Below are positions 8,653 to 17,002 of a stretch of 64,000 nt of DNA, in pieces. This DNA is from DASQPR01 sp963727415 (GTDB taxonomy: Bacteria > Actinomycetota > Actinomycetes > Mycobacteriales > Micromonosporaceae). Each line of letters begins with the position of its first letter. The first letter of the stretch is position 1. The stretch is from assembly GCA_963727415.1 (NCBI GenBank), contig CAVSGF010000008.1, positions 186,001 to 250,000 on the forward strand, given 5' to 3'. A program made the position numbers and the translations under genes. Under the pieces are notes generated by a model. The model made no database searches. It was not told the DNA's origin and worked only from the letters and a program-made list of their open reading frames with translations.

Positions 8653-9510
8653 GTGAGTGAGGTGGCTCAGGGTGGTTCCCCGCGTGTTCTGACTCGCCGC
8701 GAGCGTCAGCGACTCGCGACCTTCGATGAGATCATTGATATAGGGCGGGCGATGCTGCGTGACGGACGCGAGGTGTCACTGCGGGCCCTGGCCGCGGAGA
8801 TGGGATTGACGCCACCGGCTCTTTATCGCTACGTGGACAACCTGGCCGCCCTCAACGAGCTGATCTCAGACGCGATCTTCGTCGACGTCGTGCGCTGGAT
8901 GGTGGAAGCTGGTGAGCCCTACGGCGAGCAGGACCCGGCCGCCCAGATCGTCGCCGCCGCCACCGCTTTCCGCGTCTGGGCTCTGGAGAGCAAGGCCGAG
9001 TTCCAGCTCGTGTTCGCGACCACTCCGCTGTCCGGTGAGCGCACCACCCGCACCGAGTCGGGGCGCGTGAGCCATCCGCTGTCCCGAGGTGCCTCCGGTG
9101 GCGGGACCTCGGGCGTCCAGATGTTCGCCGACTATTTCGGCGGGATGCTGGCCCGGCTCATGAAGCAGCGGCCGTTCCCGGTGCCGGCCCCCGAGGATCT
9201 CGACCCGGAGTTCGTTGCCATCCACAGCGACACCCGCCCGGGACAGTCCGACCTGCTCGAACTGCTCGGCCGGGACGCTCTGGGCATGGTGTGGCTGTTC
9301 GAGTTCGGCTGGGCGCAGCTGCTGGCAATCGTGGCGCTCGAGGTCTTCGGCCACATCCGCCCCCGCCTGATCAAGTCGGGCGCCGTCTTCCAGGCGCAGA
9401 TGCGCGAGATCGGAGGCCGGGTCGGCATGGCCGACGACTGGGACCGGCTGGTCGTGGTGAGCCAGGAGGTCCTCGCCCGTCAGCCTCGGCAGAACGCTCC
9501 CGAGGCCTAG
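8653..9510 (+). CDS. TetR-family transcriptional regulator
   Basis: 285 residues. The N-terminal helix-turn-helix (about 20-65) reads IIDIGRAMLRDG, VSLRALAAEMGLTPPALYRY, typical TetR. The C-terminal ligand-binding part contains FRVWALESKAEFQLVFATTP, resembling TetR C-terminal WHG-type domains. I choose the GTG at 8653 (SEVAQGG) because GGAGG lies ten bases upstream; the frame is open to an ATG at 8536, but that segment covers the direct-repeat region and has a non-protein-like composition. The 3' end overlaps convergent SARP 2 by 4 bp. A cluster repressor responding to product or precursor is likely, but inferred. Confidence 0.8.
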   Translation: MSEVAQGGSPRVLTRRERQRLATFDEIIDIGRAMLRDGREVSLRALAAEMGLTPPALYRYVDNLAALNELISDAIFVDVVRWMVEAGEPYGEQDPAAQIVAAATAFRVWALESKAEFQLVFATTPLSGERTTRTESGRVSHPLSRGASGGGTSGVQMFADYFGGMLARLMKQRPFPVPAPEDLDPEFVAIHSDTRPGQSDLLELLGRDALGMVWLFEFGWAQLLAIVALEVFGHIRPRLIKSGAVFQAQMREIGGRVGMADDWDRLVVVSQEVLARQPRQNAPEA

Positions 9511-10334
9511 AGGTCGCCGGGATGCGCGCCGGATGAGCGGCGCACCCGGTCCCGCAGGCGGAGCAGATGCGGGCTCGGTCGCAGCCCGAGGTCGTCCTTC
9601 TGGATCCGGGCGAACCGGTTGAGCTCCGCGATCGCGGCCGCGAGATTGCCCTGCTCCAGGTGGACCTCGACGAGCGCCGTCACGGCCGATTCCGAGTACG
9701 GGTCGCGGTCCAGGATCCGCTGCGCGCAGGTCAGCGCCTCGAATCGGCGGCCGGTGTCACGGTAGAGCTCGAGCAGCACTCGGAGGGCCTCGTCGTACCC
9801 CTGCTCTTGGATATCACGAAAGCCGGCGAACGCGTCCGCGTAGAGTTCCTCCGGCAGGAAGCCCTGGCTGTAGTAGTCCAGAAGCCGGTCCAGCGAGGCG
9901 ATCGCCGCGTCGTGGGCGCCGCCGTCGCGGCTGCCGAGCGCCGAGGTCCACAGTTGCCGGATCTCATCGACGTCGGTCCACCAGCGGTCCGCCGGATCGA
10001 ACCGGTAGCGGCCGGATTCGGTGCGGATGAATCGTGACGGGGACCGGCCGGACACGCCGGGCTCGAGAACGCGGCGCAGGCCGTGCATGGTCACATGAAG
10101 ATCGTTGACTTTCTTCGTGCCGTCGCGACCCGACCACAGAACCTCGCACAACTCGGCGGAGTTGAACGACTGCCCGGGGTTCAGGAGGAACCACTTCAGT
10201 AGCGTCCGCGTGCTTGTCCGCCATGCCGGATCGGCGATCTCGGTGCCGTCACGAAGAACCCGAAACGGTCCGAACAACCAGGCATGAAATCGGCTCGGGG
10301 GCTCGCTGGCGGGATTGTCTGACCTTCGACCCAT
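9507..10334 (-). CDS. SARP-family transcriptional activator 2
   Basis: 275 residues with the same short SARP layout as the gene at 7586: winged helix (about 18-110; WLFGPFRVLRDGTEI, LLKWFLLNPGQSFNSAELCE, VTMHGLRRVLEP) and activation domain (about 125-265). GAAAGGG precedes the ATG at 10334. It is divergent from the halogenase/PKS operon across about 525 bp and is the best candidate for its direct activator. The two SARPs are similar in layout but clearly diverged, so they are not a recent duplication. Confidence 0.85.
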   Translation of the reverse strand: MGRRSDNPASEPPSRFHAWLFGPFRVLRDGTEIADPAWRTSTRTLLKWFLLNPGQSFNSAELCEVLWSGRDGTKKVNDLHVTMHGLRRVLEPGVSGRSPSRFIRTESGRYRFDPADRWWTDVDEIRQLWTSALGSRDGGAHDAAIASLDRLLDYYSQGFLPEELYADAFAGFRDIQEQGYDEALRVLLELYRDTGRRFEALTCAQRILDRDPYSESAVTALVEVHLEQGNLAAAIAELNRFARIQKDDLGLRPSPHLLRLRDRVRRSSGAHPGDL

Positions 10335-10859
10335 TGTTGCCCTTTCGGTTCACGGGCAATGGCGTGGAGCGAGATGAGATTCCCCCGGTTGTTGTCGTCG
10401 TGGTTGCCTGTAACTGGTCCATTGTGGATGTTAACCCCATCGCGATGGCGGCGCCATGTACGGACGGAATGCCGGGGGTAGGACCGTTGGCTTGGCCTCT
10501 CGGCGCGGCGGCGGGATTTGTGCCAGCCGCAAAATGCACAAAGGGCGGCACGCGGCGACGGGCTGGAGCAGCGTATCCAGCAGGTCCGGGGGATACCGGT
10601 CCGGCCGCGAAATCGTTTGTGGCGCATAGCCGCAAGCGCCCCGGACGACTGTCTTGATCACGGCAACAAGGCCGTATCACATTGGCAGATGTCATCGCGA
10701 TGCGAGGGCTGTGCCCTATCGCGCCAATGCGATCAGTTGTCGGGAGTACGTCAGCTCGCGACGGTCCGTCGGAATGGAGAACTTGGCTTCCGCGACGGGT
10801 AAGCGGACCGTAACTGTGCCATTACAGGATCGCTTCCACGACGACGTCCGGGGGTAGCG
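10335..10859. promoter_or_regulatory. Divergent promoter region of SARP 2 and the biosynthetic operon
   Basis: 525 bp with no convincing gene. The right end holds inverted 8-bp arms ACGGTCCG (10761-10768) and CGGACCGT (10804-10811), about 50 bp before the first operon start codon, which could form a leader hairpin or operator. I could not pick out SARP heptamer repeats with confidence. Confidence 0.4.
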
Positions 10860-12680
10860 ATGACGCAAGAGAATCGAGTGCGGATTGCTGAACTGTCCGA
10901 CGACGAGAGGGTCCTGCTCGTCCGAACGCTCCAGGCCAGACGTCCCGAGCGGAGCACGGGTCCGGGTCACTACGACGTGGCGATCATGGGAGGCGGGGTC
11001 GCGGGTCTGACCCTCGCGCTGCATCTTCGCAAGACCCGCCCCAACATCCGGGTACTCGTCGTGGAGCGGCAGAGACACCCGGTACCCGAAACGGCCCACA
11101 AGGTGGGCGAGTCGACGGTCGAGATCGCTGCGCACTATCTGCGGGACACCATCGGATTGGCCGAGCATCTGGCGACCCGGCATATCCGTAAGTTCGGCCT
11201 GCGGATGTTCTTCTCGGGCCAGGACAACACCGACATCGCCGCGCGCGTCGAGTTGGGCAGCTCGGAGTTCCCGACGCACGCGACCTATCAGCTCGATCGG
11301 GGCCGCCTCGAGAACGAGCTGGGCGAGCTCTGTGACCAGCACGGCATCGACCTGGTCACCGGCGGCACGGTGCAGCGGCTTGACCTCGACGCCGACCAGC
11401 CGTATCACCATCTGCGGGTGGCGGCCCCGGAGGGGGAACGCGACGTCCACGCTCGCTGGGTGGTCGACGCGACCGGGCGCAACCACCTCATGCAGCGCAA
11501 GCTGAGCCTTCGCAAAAGGGTGGACCACGCCGCCAACGCGGCCTGGTTCCGGGTCGGGCACCCGATCGACATCGGCACCTGGACCGACGACGCCGACTGG
11601 CACGAACGGATCGTCGAGGGCCGGCGCGAGCTCTCGACCAACCACCTCATGGGTCCCGGCTACTGGGTCTGGCTGATCCGGCTGGCCAGCGGCTCAATCA
11701 GCGTCGGCATCGTGGCTGAGGCGGGCACACATCGCTTCGACGGGTTCAACACCCTCGACCGGGCCCTGAACTGGCTGTCCGAGCACGAACCGCAGTGCTG
11801 GGCGGAGGTGTCGCGCCACCGCGACAAGGTCCAGGACTTCCGCGTCATGAAGGACTACGCCTACAGCTGCGACCGGGTGTTCGACGGCCGCGGGCGGTGG
11901 TGCCTGACCGGCGAGGCCGGGATCTTCCTCGACCCGCTGTACTCGCCCGGACTGGACCTCATCGCGATCAGCAACGGACTCGTGGTCGATCTGGTGAACC
12001 GTTCGCTCGACGGCCAGGACGTCAGTGCGGCGGCGGCGATCCACGACGCGCTGTTCCGGCGGATCACCGACATGTGGATGGCCATCTACGAAAACCAGTA
12101 CTCGCTGATGGGCAACGCCCGGGTGATGTCCTCCAAGGTCATCTGGGACACCGCGTTCTATTGGGGCGTCTTCGGCCTGCTGTTCTTCCAGGACCAGTTC
12201 CGCACCGTGGCCGGCCGTCCCACGGTGACCGCCGGCCTGGCCCGGTTGACCGACATCAGCAACCGGGTCCAGGCGTTCTTCCGGGAATGGGCGTCGGTCG
12301 ACCACGGCGATCTGCCGGCCCGGTTCGTCGATCTGTACAGCCCGCTGAACTTCATGGTGAAGCTGCACAACGGGCTGGCCGACGAGCTGTCAGACGCACA
12401 GTTCGACGAGCGGTTCTCCGCCAACGTGCGACTGTTCGAACAGCTGGCCGGTCAGCTTGTCACCACCGTCATAGACGCCCATCACGACCGGTACGACGAC
12501 GATCCCGCGGTGGCGCAGATCCAGGCGTGGCAACGCGATCCGCTGCTCGGCGAGTTGGTCGCGACGTACCGCAAGGAACGGCACCGCAATCCGACCAGCG
12601 AAGGCTGGATGGTGCTGGACGCCGCCGATCGAGCAACACAGCGCCGGGAACGGCAGATCGAGGAGGTCAGCTTTGCGTGA
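10860..12680 (+). CDS. Flavin-dependent halogenase-like oxidoreductase 1
   Basis: 606 residues, first gene of the operon. The FAD-binding Rossmann motif GGGVAGL is at 44-50, followed by KVGESTVE (the GES signature), a Lys in IRKFGLRMFF at the place where halogenases keep the catalytic lysine, YWVWLIR in place of the halogenase WxWxIP, and a second FAD contact at GEAGIFLDPLYSPG. Family knowledge: these enzymes use FADH2, oxygen and halide to halogenate activated carbons, but many relatives are monooxygenases. The Pro-to-Arg change in WxWxIP makes halogenation uncertain. About 36 extra N-terminal residues include a Leu/Arg helix (LSDDERVLLVRTLQARR) not seen in its two neighbours. It overlaps the next gene by 8 bp. 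Confidence 0.75.
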   Translation: MTQENRVRIAELSDDERVLLVRTLQARRPERSTGPGHYDVAIMGGGVAGLTLALHLRKTRPNIRVLVVERQRHPVPETAHKVGESTVEIAAHYLRDTIGLAEHLATRHIRKFGLRMFFSGQDNTDIAARVELGSSEFPTHATYQLDRGRLENELGELCDQHGIDLVTGGTVQRLDLDADQPYHHLRVAAPEGERDVHARWVVDATGRNHLMQRKLSLRKRVDHAANAAWFRVGHPIDIGTWTDDADWHERIVEGRRELSTNHLMGPGYWVWLIRLASGSISVGIVAEAGTHRFDGFNTLDRALNWLSEHEPQCWAEVSRHRDKVQDFRVMKDYAYSCDRVFDGRGRWCLTGEAGIFLDPLYSPGLDLIAISNGLVVDLVNRSLDGQDVSAAAAIHDALFRRITDMWMAIYENQYSLMGNARVMSSKVIWDTAFYWGVFGLLFFQDQFRTVAGRPTVTAGLARLTDISNRVQAFFREWASVDHGDLPARFVDLYSPLNFMVKLHNGLADELSDAQFDERFSANVRLFEQLAGQLVTTVIDAHHDRYDDDPAVAQIQAWQRDPLLGELVATYRKERHRNPTSEGWMVLDAADRATQRRERQIEEVSFA

Positions 12681-14367
12681 CATCGCGGGTAACTACGACG
12701 TCGCCATCCTCGGCGGCGGAATCTCCGGACTGACGCTGGCGCTACAGCTCAAGCGCACCGACCCCAGTATCGAGGTCGCGGTGATCGAGCGGCACCAGCA
12801 CCCGGTCCCGGAGGCGGCGCACAAGGTCGGAGAGTCCAGCGTCGAGGTGCAGGCCCACTATCTGCGTGACGTGCTCGGGCTTGAGGAGCACCTCGTTCAG
12901 GATCAGCTGCACAAGTTCGGCCTGCGCATGTTCTTCACCCACGACGGCAACGAGGACATCGGCCGCCGGGTCGAGTACGGCCAGGTCGCCGCCGCCCCGC
13001 TGCCGTCCTACCAGCTCGACCGGGGGCGGCTGGAAAACCGGCTCGGCGAGCTGATCACCGACCACGGCGTGGCGTTCCGGCAGGGCTGCAAGGTCGTCGA
13101 CATCACCCTCGGCGCCGGCTCGGACGACCACCTCATCGACATCGAGGACGGGACGGGCAGGCAGCGGGTCTCGGCGCGCTGGGTGGTGGACGCGACCGGT
13201 CGCACCGGCCTGCTCAAGCGCCGGCTCAACCTGGCCAAGCCGCTCGGGCACCACGCGAACGCGGCCTGGTTCCGGATCGGCCACCCCGTGGACGTCCAGC
13301 AGTGGTCCACCGACGAGAGCTGGCAGGCCCGCGTCCCCAACGGCGAACGGCGCCTGTCCACCAATCACCTGATGGGACCCAACTATTGGGTGTGGCTGAT
13401 CCCGCTCGCCTCCGGCTCCACCAGCATCGGGATCGTCGCGGCCGACGACGCGCACCCATTCCACGACTTCAACACCTTCGACCGGGCCCTGAGCTGGCTC
13501 GACAAGCACGAGCCGCAGTGCGCGGCCGAGGTACGCGCCCACCAGGACAAGATCCAGGATTTCCGGGTTATGAAGAACTACGCGTACGGCTGTGAGCAGG
13601 TCTACTCCGAGGACCGCTGGTGCCTGACCGGTGAGGCGGGGGTGTCCATCGACCCGCTGTACTCCTCGGGCGGCGACCTCATGGCGATCAGCAACGGCCT
13701 GATCACCGACCTCGTCGTACGGGACCGCCGCGGCGAGCCCATCGACGAGCGTGCCGCCGCCCACAACCAGGTTTACCTGGTGATCAGCGATGTCTGGCTG
13801 GTCGCGTACGAGAGCCAGTACCCGCTGATGGGTGACCCGAAGGTGATGGTGGCCAAGGTCATCTGGGACACGATCATCTACTGGGCGGTACCCGGTCTGC
13901 TGTTCTTCCACGACAAATTCCGGCGGCTCGGGGACAGCCCGCGGGCCTTTGGCAACCTCCACCGGACCTGGATCCTGCACTCCCGCGTCCAGCAGTTCTT
14001 CCGCGAGTGGCACGCCATCGACGATGAACCGGCCTCGGACACGTTCGCTGATCCGTACAGCCTGCTGGAGTTCATCGTTGACCTGCACAACGGGATGGCG
14101 GCCGGCCTGGCCGACGACGAACTGGAGGATCAGTTCACCGGCAACGTGCTGCTTCTGGAGCACGTCGCCGGTCAGCTGGTCAGCACCGTCATCGACCGGC
14201 TCGGCCCCCGTGAGCAGGACGCCGCCACGCAAGCGCAGATCGCCGCGTGGCGTGAGGACGAGCTGCTCCAGGAGGTAGTCGAGCGGTTCCACGAGTGCCA
14301 ACTGAGCAACCCGATCGACCCCGCCTGGATCACCCTCGGCAGCCGTCCCGTGGCGGTGGCCTCATGA
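12673..14367 (+). CDS. Flavin-dependent halogenase-like oxidoreductase 2
   Basis: 564 residues, a paralogue of its two neighbours. It shows GGGISGL, KVGESSVE, LHKFGLRMFF, YWVWLIP and GEAGVSIDPLYSSG. Of the three it is the only one with the full WxWxIP (WVWLIP), so it is the best candidate for true halogenation. The start is a TTG at 12673 with AGGAGG six bases upstream (12661-12666), inside the end of the previous gene, indicating translational coupling. No flavin reductase is encoded in the cluster, so FADH2 must come from elsewhere. Substrate unknown; an ACP- or CoA-bound polyketide is a reasonable guess. Confidence 0.78.
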   Translation: MRDIAGNYDVAILGGGISGLTLALQLKRTDPSIEVAVIERHQHPVPEAAHKVGESSVEVQAHYLRDVLGLEEHLVQDQLHKFGLRMFFTHDGNEDIGRRVEYGQVAAAPLPSYQLDRGRLENRLGELITDHGVAFRQGCKVVDITLGAGSDDHLIDIEDGTGRQRVSARWVVDATGRTGLLKRRLNLAKPLGHHANAAWFRIGHPVDVQQWSTDESWQARVPNGERRLSTNHLMGPNYWVWLIPLASGSTSIGIVAADDAHPFHDFNTFDRALSWLDKHEPQCAAEVRAHQDKIQDFRVMKNYAYGCEQVYSEDRWCLTGEAGVSIDPLYSSGGDLMAISNGLITDLVVRDRRGEPIDERAAAHNQVYLVISDVWLVAYESQYPLMGDPKVMVAKVIWDTIIYWAVPGLLFFHDKFRRLGDSPRAFGNLHRTWILHSRVQQFFREWHAIDDEPASDTFADPYSLLEFIVDLHNGMAAGLADDELEDQFTGNVLLLEHVAGQLVSTVIDRLGPREQDAATQAQIAAWREDELLQEVVERFHECQLSNPIDPAWITLGSRPVAVAS

Positions 14368-16082
14368 CCGCCGCGAACATTCCCACCGAGGTAGACGTCG
14401 CCGTTCTCGGCGGTGGCGTCGCCGGCCTGACGCTCGCCCTGCAACTGCACCGGCAGCGGCCGGGCACGCGGATCGTCGTCCTGGAACGGCAGGAGCACCC
14501 GGTCTCCGAGGCCACGCACAAGGTGGGCGAGTCCACCGTGGAGATCGCAGGCTACTACCTGCGGGAGGTCCTCGGGCTGCGGGAGCATCTCCGCGCCGAG
14601 CAGCTGGACAAGTTCGGGCTGCGGATCTTCTTCTCCCACGACGGCAACGACGACATCACGCGCCGGGTCGAGCTCGGCCACTCGGTGCGACCGCCCGGCG
14701 CAGTGGGCACCTACCAACTTGACCGCGGCCGGCTGGAGAACGCGCTCGGTCGGATCCTGTCGGCCGACGGCGTTCAGTTTCTGTCCGGAGTGAAGGTCGA
14801 CGCCGTCGACCTGGCCACCGGCACCGACCCGCACCGGGTGACCGTCCGGACCGCGGACGGTGCGACGCAGATCGTCCAGGCGGCATGGATCGTGGACGGT
14901 ACCGGGCGCAGGGCGTTGCTCAAGCGGAAACTCGGGCTGGCCCGCAAAGTCGGTCACCGCGCCAGCGCCGTCTGGTTCCGGATCGGGCACCCGATCGACA
15001 TCGGCCAGTGGTCCGACGACCCGGACTGGCGCGCCCGGATCGTGGAGGGACGCCGGGAGCTGTCCACCAACCACCTGATGGGGCCGGGGTACTGGGTCTG
15101 GCTCATCCGGCTCGCCTCGGACATGATCAGCATCGGCATCGTCACCGACGCCAGCATCCACTCCTTCGATGAGCTCAACCGGTTCGACCTGGCCCTTCGG
15201 TGGCTCGGCCGGCACGAACCGCAGTGCGCGCGGGTCATCGCGGAGCATCAGGACAAGCTGCGGGACTTCCGGGTCATGAAGGACTACGCCTACAGCAGCG
15301 AGCAAGTGTTCTCCCAAGACCGCTGGTGCCTGGCCGGAGAGGCCGGGGTGTTCCTCGACCCTCTCTATTCTCCCGGTCTCGACCTGATCGCGATCAGCAA
15401 CGGACTGATCACCGACCTGATCAGCCATGCGCTCGACGGTGAGGACGTCGAGGAGCTGGCGGCCATCCACAACACGGTGTTCTTCCTGCTCACCGACGGC
15501 TGGCTGACCATCTACGAGAAGCAGTACTCACTGATGGGCAATGCCCGGGTGATGACCGCCAAGGTCATCTGGGACACCGCCGTCTACTGGGCCGTACCCG
15601 GCCTGCTCTACTTCCACGACAAGTGGCGCCGCCTGGCCGACCTGCCCGACGTGCTGGCGAACCTGGCCCGCTTCAGCGCCACCAGCAAAGAGGTGCAGCG
15701 CTTCTTCCGGGAGTGGGGTGCGGTCGACCCCGACCACAACGACCAGGCGCCGTTCGTCCGCTTCTACGACTTCGACTTCATGCCCGTGCTGCACATCGGC
15801 ATGACGGCCGGCCTGGGCGACACCGACTTCGCGGATCGGTTTGCGGCCAACGTCCGGTTCATCGACCAGCTTTCCGGCCAGATGGTGGCGACCGTACTGG
15901 CGGAGTTCGAGGCCGAGCCGGACAACGTCGCGAAGCAGGAGCAGGCACGGGCGTGGCGCGCCGACCGCGACCTGATGTCGCTGGTCGCGGTGTACGAGGC
16001 GGAAAGCGAGGTTAACCCGGTCACCGACAGCTGGATCACGCTGCGGGCGACCGTGGACGCGAAGGCGGGAGAAGGCCGATGA
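14364..16082 (+). CDS. Flavin-dependent halogenase-like oxidoreductase 3
   Basis: 572 residues, third of the tandem set. Motifs: GGGVAGL, KVGESTVE, LDKFGLRIFF, YWVWLIR and GEAGVFLDPLYSPG. By these motifs it is closer to enzyme 1 than to enzyme 2. The frame is open earlier (14295), but the ATG at 14364 forms an ATGA overlap with the preceding stop and starts directly before the FAD domain. All three share NHLMGP before the YWVW motif and a long C-terminal helical part (about residues 380-560) beginning near AKVIWDTAVYWAVPGLL. They may act in sequence, on different carbons, or as a hetero-oligomer. Confidence 0.75.
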   Translation: MTAANIPTEVDVAVLGGGVAGLTLALQLHRQRPGTRIVVLERQEHPVSEATHKVGESTVEIAGYYLREVLGLREHLRAEQLDKFGLRIFFSHDGNDDITRRVELGHSVRPPGAVGTYQLDRGRLENALGRILSADGVQFLSGVKVDAVDLATGTDPHRVTVRTADGATQIVQAAWIVDGTGRRALLKRKLGLARKVGHRASAVWFRIGHPIDIGQWSDDPDWRARIVEGRRELSTNHLMGPGYWVWLIRLASDMISIGIVTDASIHSFDELNRFDLALRWLGRHEPQCARVIAEHQDKLRDFRVMKDYAYSSEQVFSQDRWCLAGEAGVFLDPLYSPGLDLIAISNGLITDLISHALDGEDVEELAAIHNTVFFLLTDGWLTIYEKQYSLMGNARVMTAKVIWDTAVYWAVPGLLYFHDKWRRLADLPDVLANLARFSATSKEVQRFFREWGAVDPDHNDQAPFVRFYDFDFMPVLHIGMTAGLGDTDFADRFAANVRFIDQLSGQMVATVLAEFEAEPDNVAKQEQARAWRADRDLMSLVAVYEAESEVNPVTDSWITLRATVDAKAGEGR

Positions 16083-17002
16083 CCGCCGGCATCCTTCCGG
16101 AGAGTTCCGGGCCGAGCGAGCGGATCGCCCGCCTGCCCGCGGACCAGCGCGCGCGGCTGCGGGCCCGGCTGCGCGCCCGGCTGCGTACCGGGGCCGATCA
16201 GGCTGACGGAGCCGGCCGGGACACTCCCTGGTTCCTGCGTTTCACCCACGGCGCCGCGTCCGCGGTCCGGCTGTTCTGTTTCTCGTACGCCGGCGGTGGC
16301 GCCTCGATGTTTCGCGGCTGGCGGGACGAGCTGTCGCCCGGCGTCGACGTCTGGGCCGCTCAGCTGCCGGGTCGCGAGAACCGTGTCGCCGAGCCGCCGG
16401 CGCGCCGGATCGGCCCGCTGATCGATGCGCTGCACGACGCGATCATGCCGCACCTGGACGTGCCGTACGCGTTCTACGGCCACAGCATGGGCGCCCTCGT
16501 CGCGTACGAACTCGCCCGCCGGTTGCGCGCCGCCGGCGAGCCCGAGCCCGCGCACCTGTTCCTGGCGGCGTTCCGGGCGCCTCAGCTGCCCAATCCGAAC
16601 ATCCGCATCTATCACCTGCCGGACGAGGTCCTCAAGACCGTCCTGCGGACCGAGGGCACCCCGCAGCACGTCCTCGACAACGACGAGCTCATGCGAGCGC
16701 TGTTGCCCACTCTCCGGGCGGACATCGAGCTATGCGACACCTACGAGTACCGCGTGGAGCCTCCGCTGCGCATGCCGATCTCCGTCTTCGGCGGCCACCA
16801 GGACGTCCGGGTGAGCCGCAGCGACCTCGAACCCTGGCGGTCCCAGGCCGCCGGGCCGTTCCGGCTCGCCATGATCCCCGGTTCCCATTTCTTCCTGCAC
16901 AGCGCTCAGAACCTGCTGCTGGGCGAACTTGTCAGGGATCTGGGCGCCGCAGTTCAGCTTACGGAAGGGGCACACGGCCATGACCGAGCGATCGCCCGCT
17001 GA
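16079..17002 (+). CDS. Type II thioesterase
   Basis: A 307-residue alpha/beta hydrolase with nucleophile motif YGHSMGALVAYE, an acid in VFGGHQDVRVS and a catalytic His in PGSHFFLHS. These are the marks of editing or releasing thioesterases paired with PKS and NRPS systems. It would remove stalled acyl groups from the PKS carrier protein or release the chain, since the PKS has no thioesterase domain. About 50 extra N-terminal residues include a Leu/Arg-rich helix (LPADQRARLRARLRARLR). ATGA overlap with the preceding gene and 23-bp overlap with the PKS gene show it belongs to the operon. Confidence 0.88.
   Translation: MTAGILPESSGPSERIARLPADQRARLRARLRARLRTGADQADGAGRDTPWFLRFTHGAASAVRLFCFSYAGGGASMFRGWRDELSPGVDVWAAQLPGRENRVAEPPARRIGPLIDALHDAIMPHLDVPYAFYGHSMGALVAYELARRLRAAGEPEPAHLFLAAFRAPQLPNPNIRIYHLPDEVLKTVLRTEGTPQHVLDNDELMRALLPTLRADIELCDTYEYRVEPPLRMPISVFGGHQDVRVSRSDLEPWRSQAAGPFRLAMIPGSHFFLHSAQNLLLGELVRDLGAAVQLTEGAHGHDRAIAR

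Noticed and set aside
12742..14301. 519-codon open frame antisense to halogenase-like 2
   Set aside because: Asp/Val/Gly/Arg-rich shadow typical of the opposite strand of GC-rich genes; no ribosome binding site and no family features.
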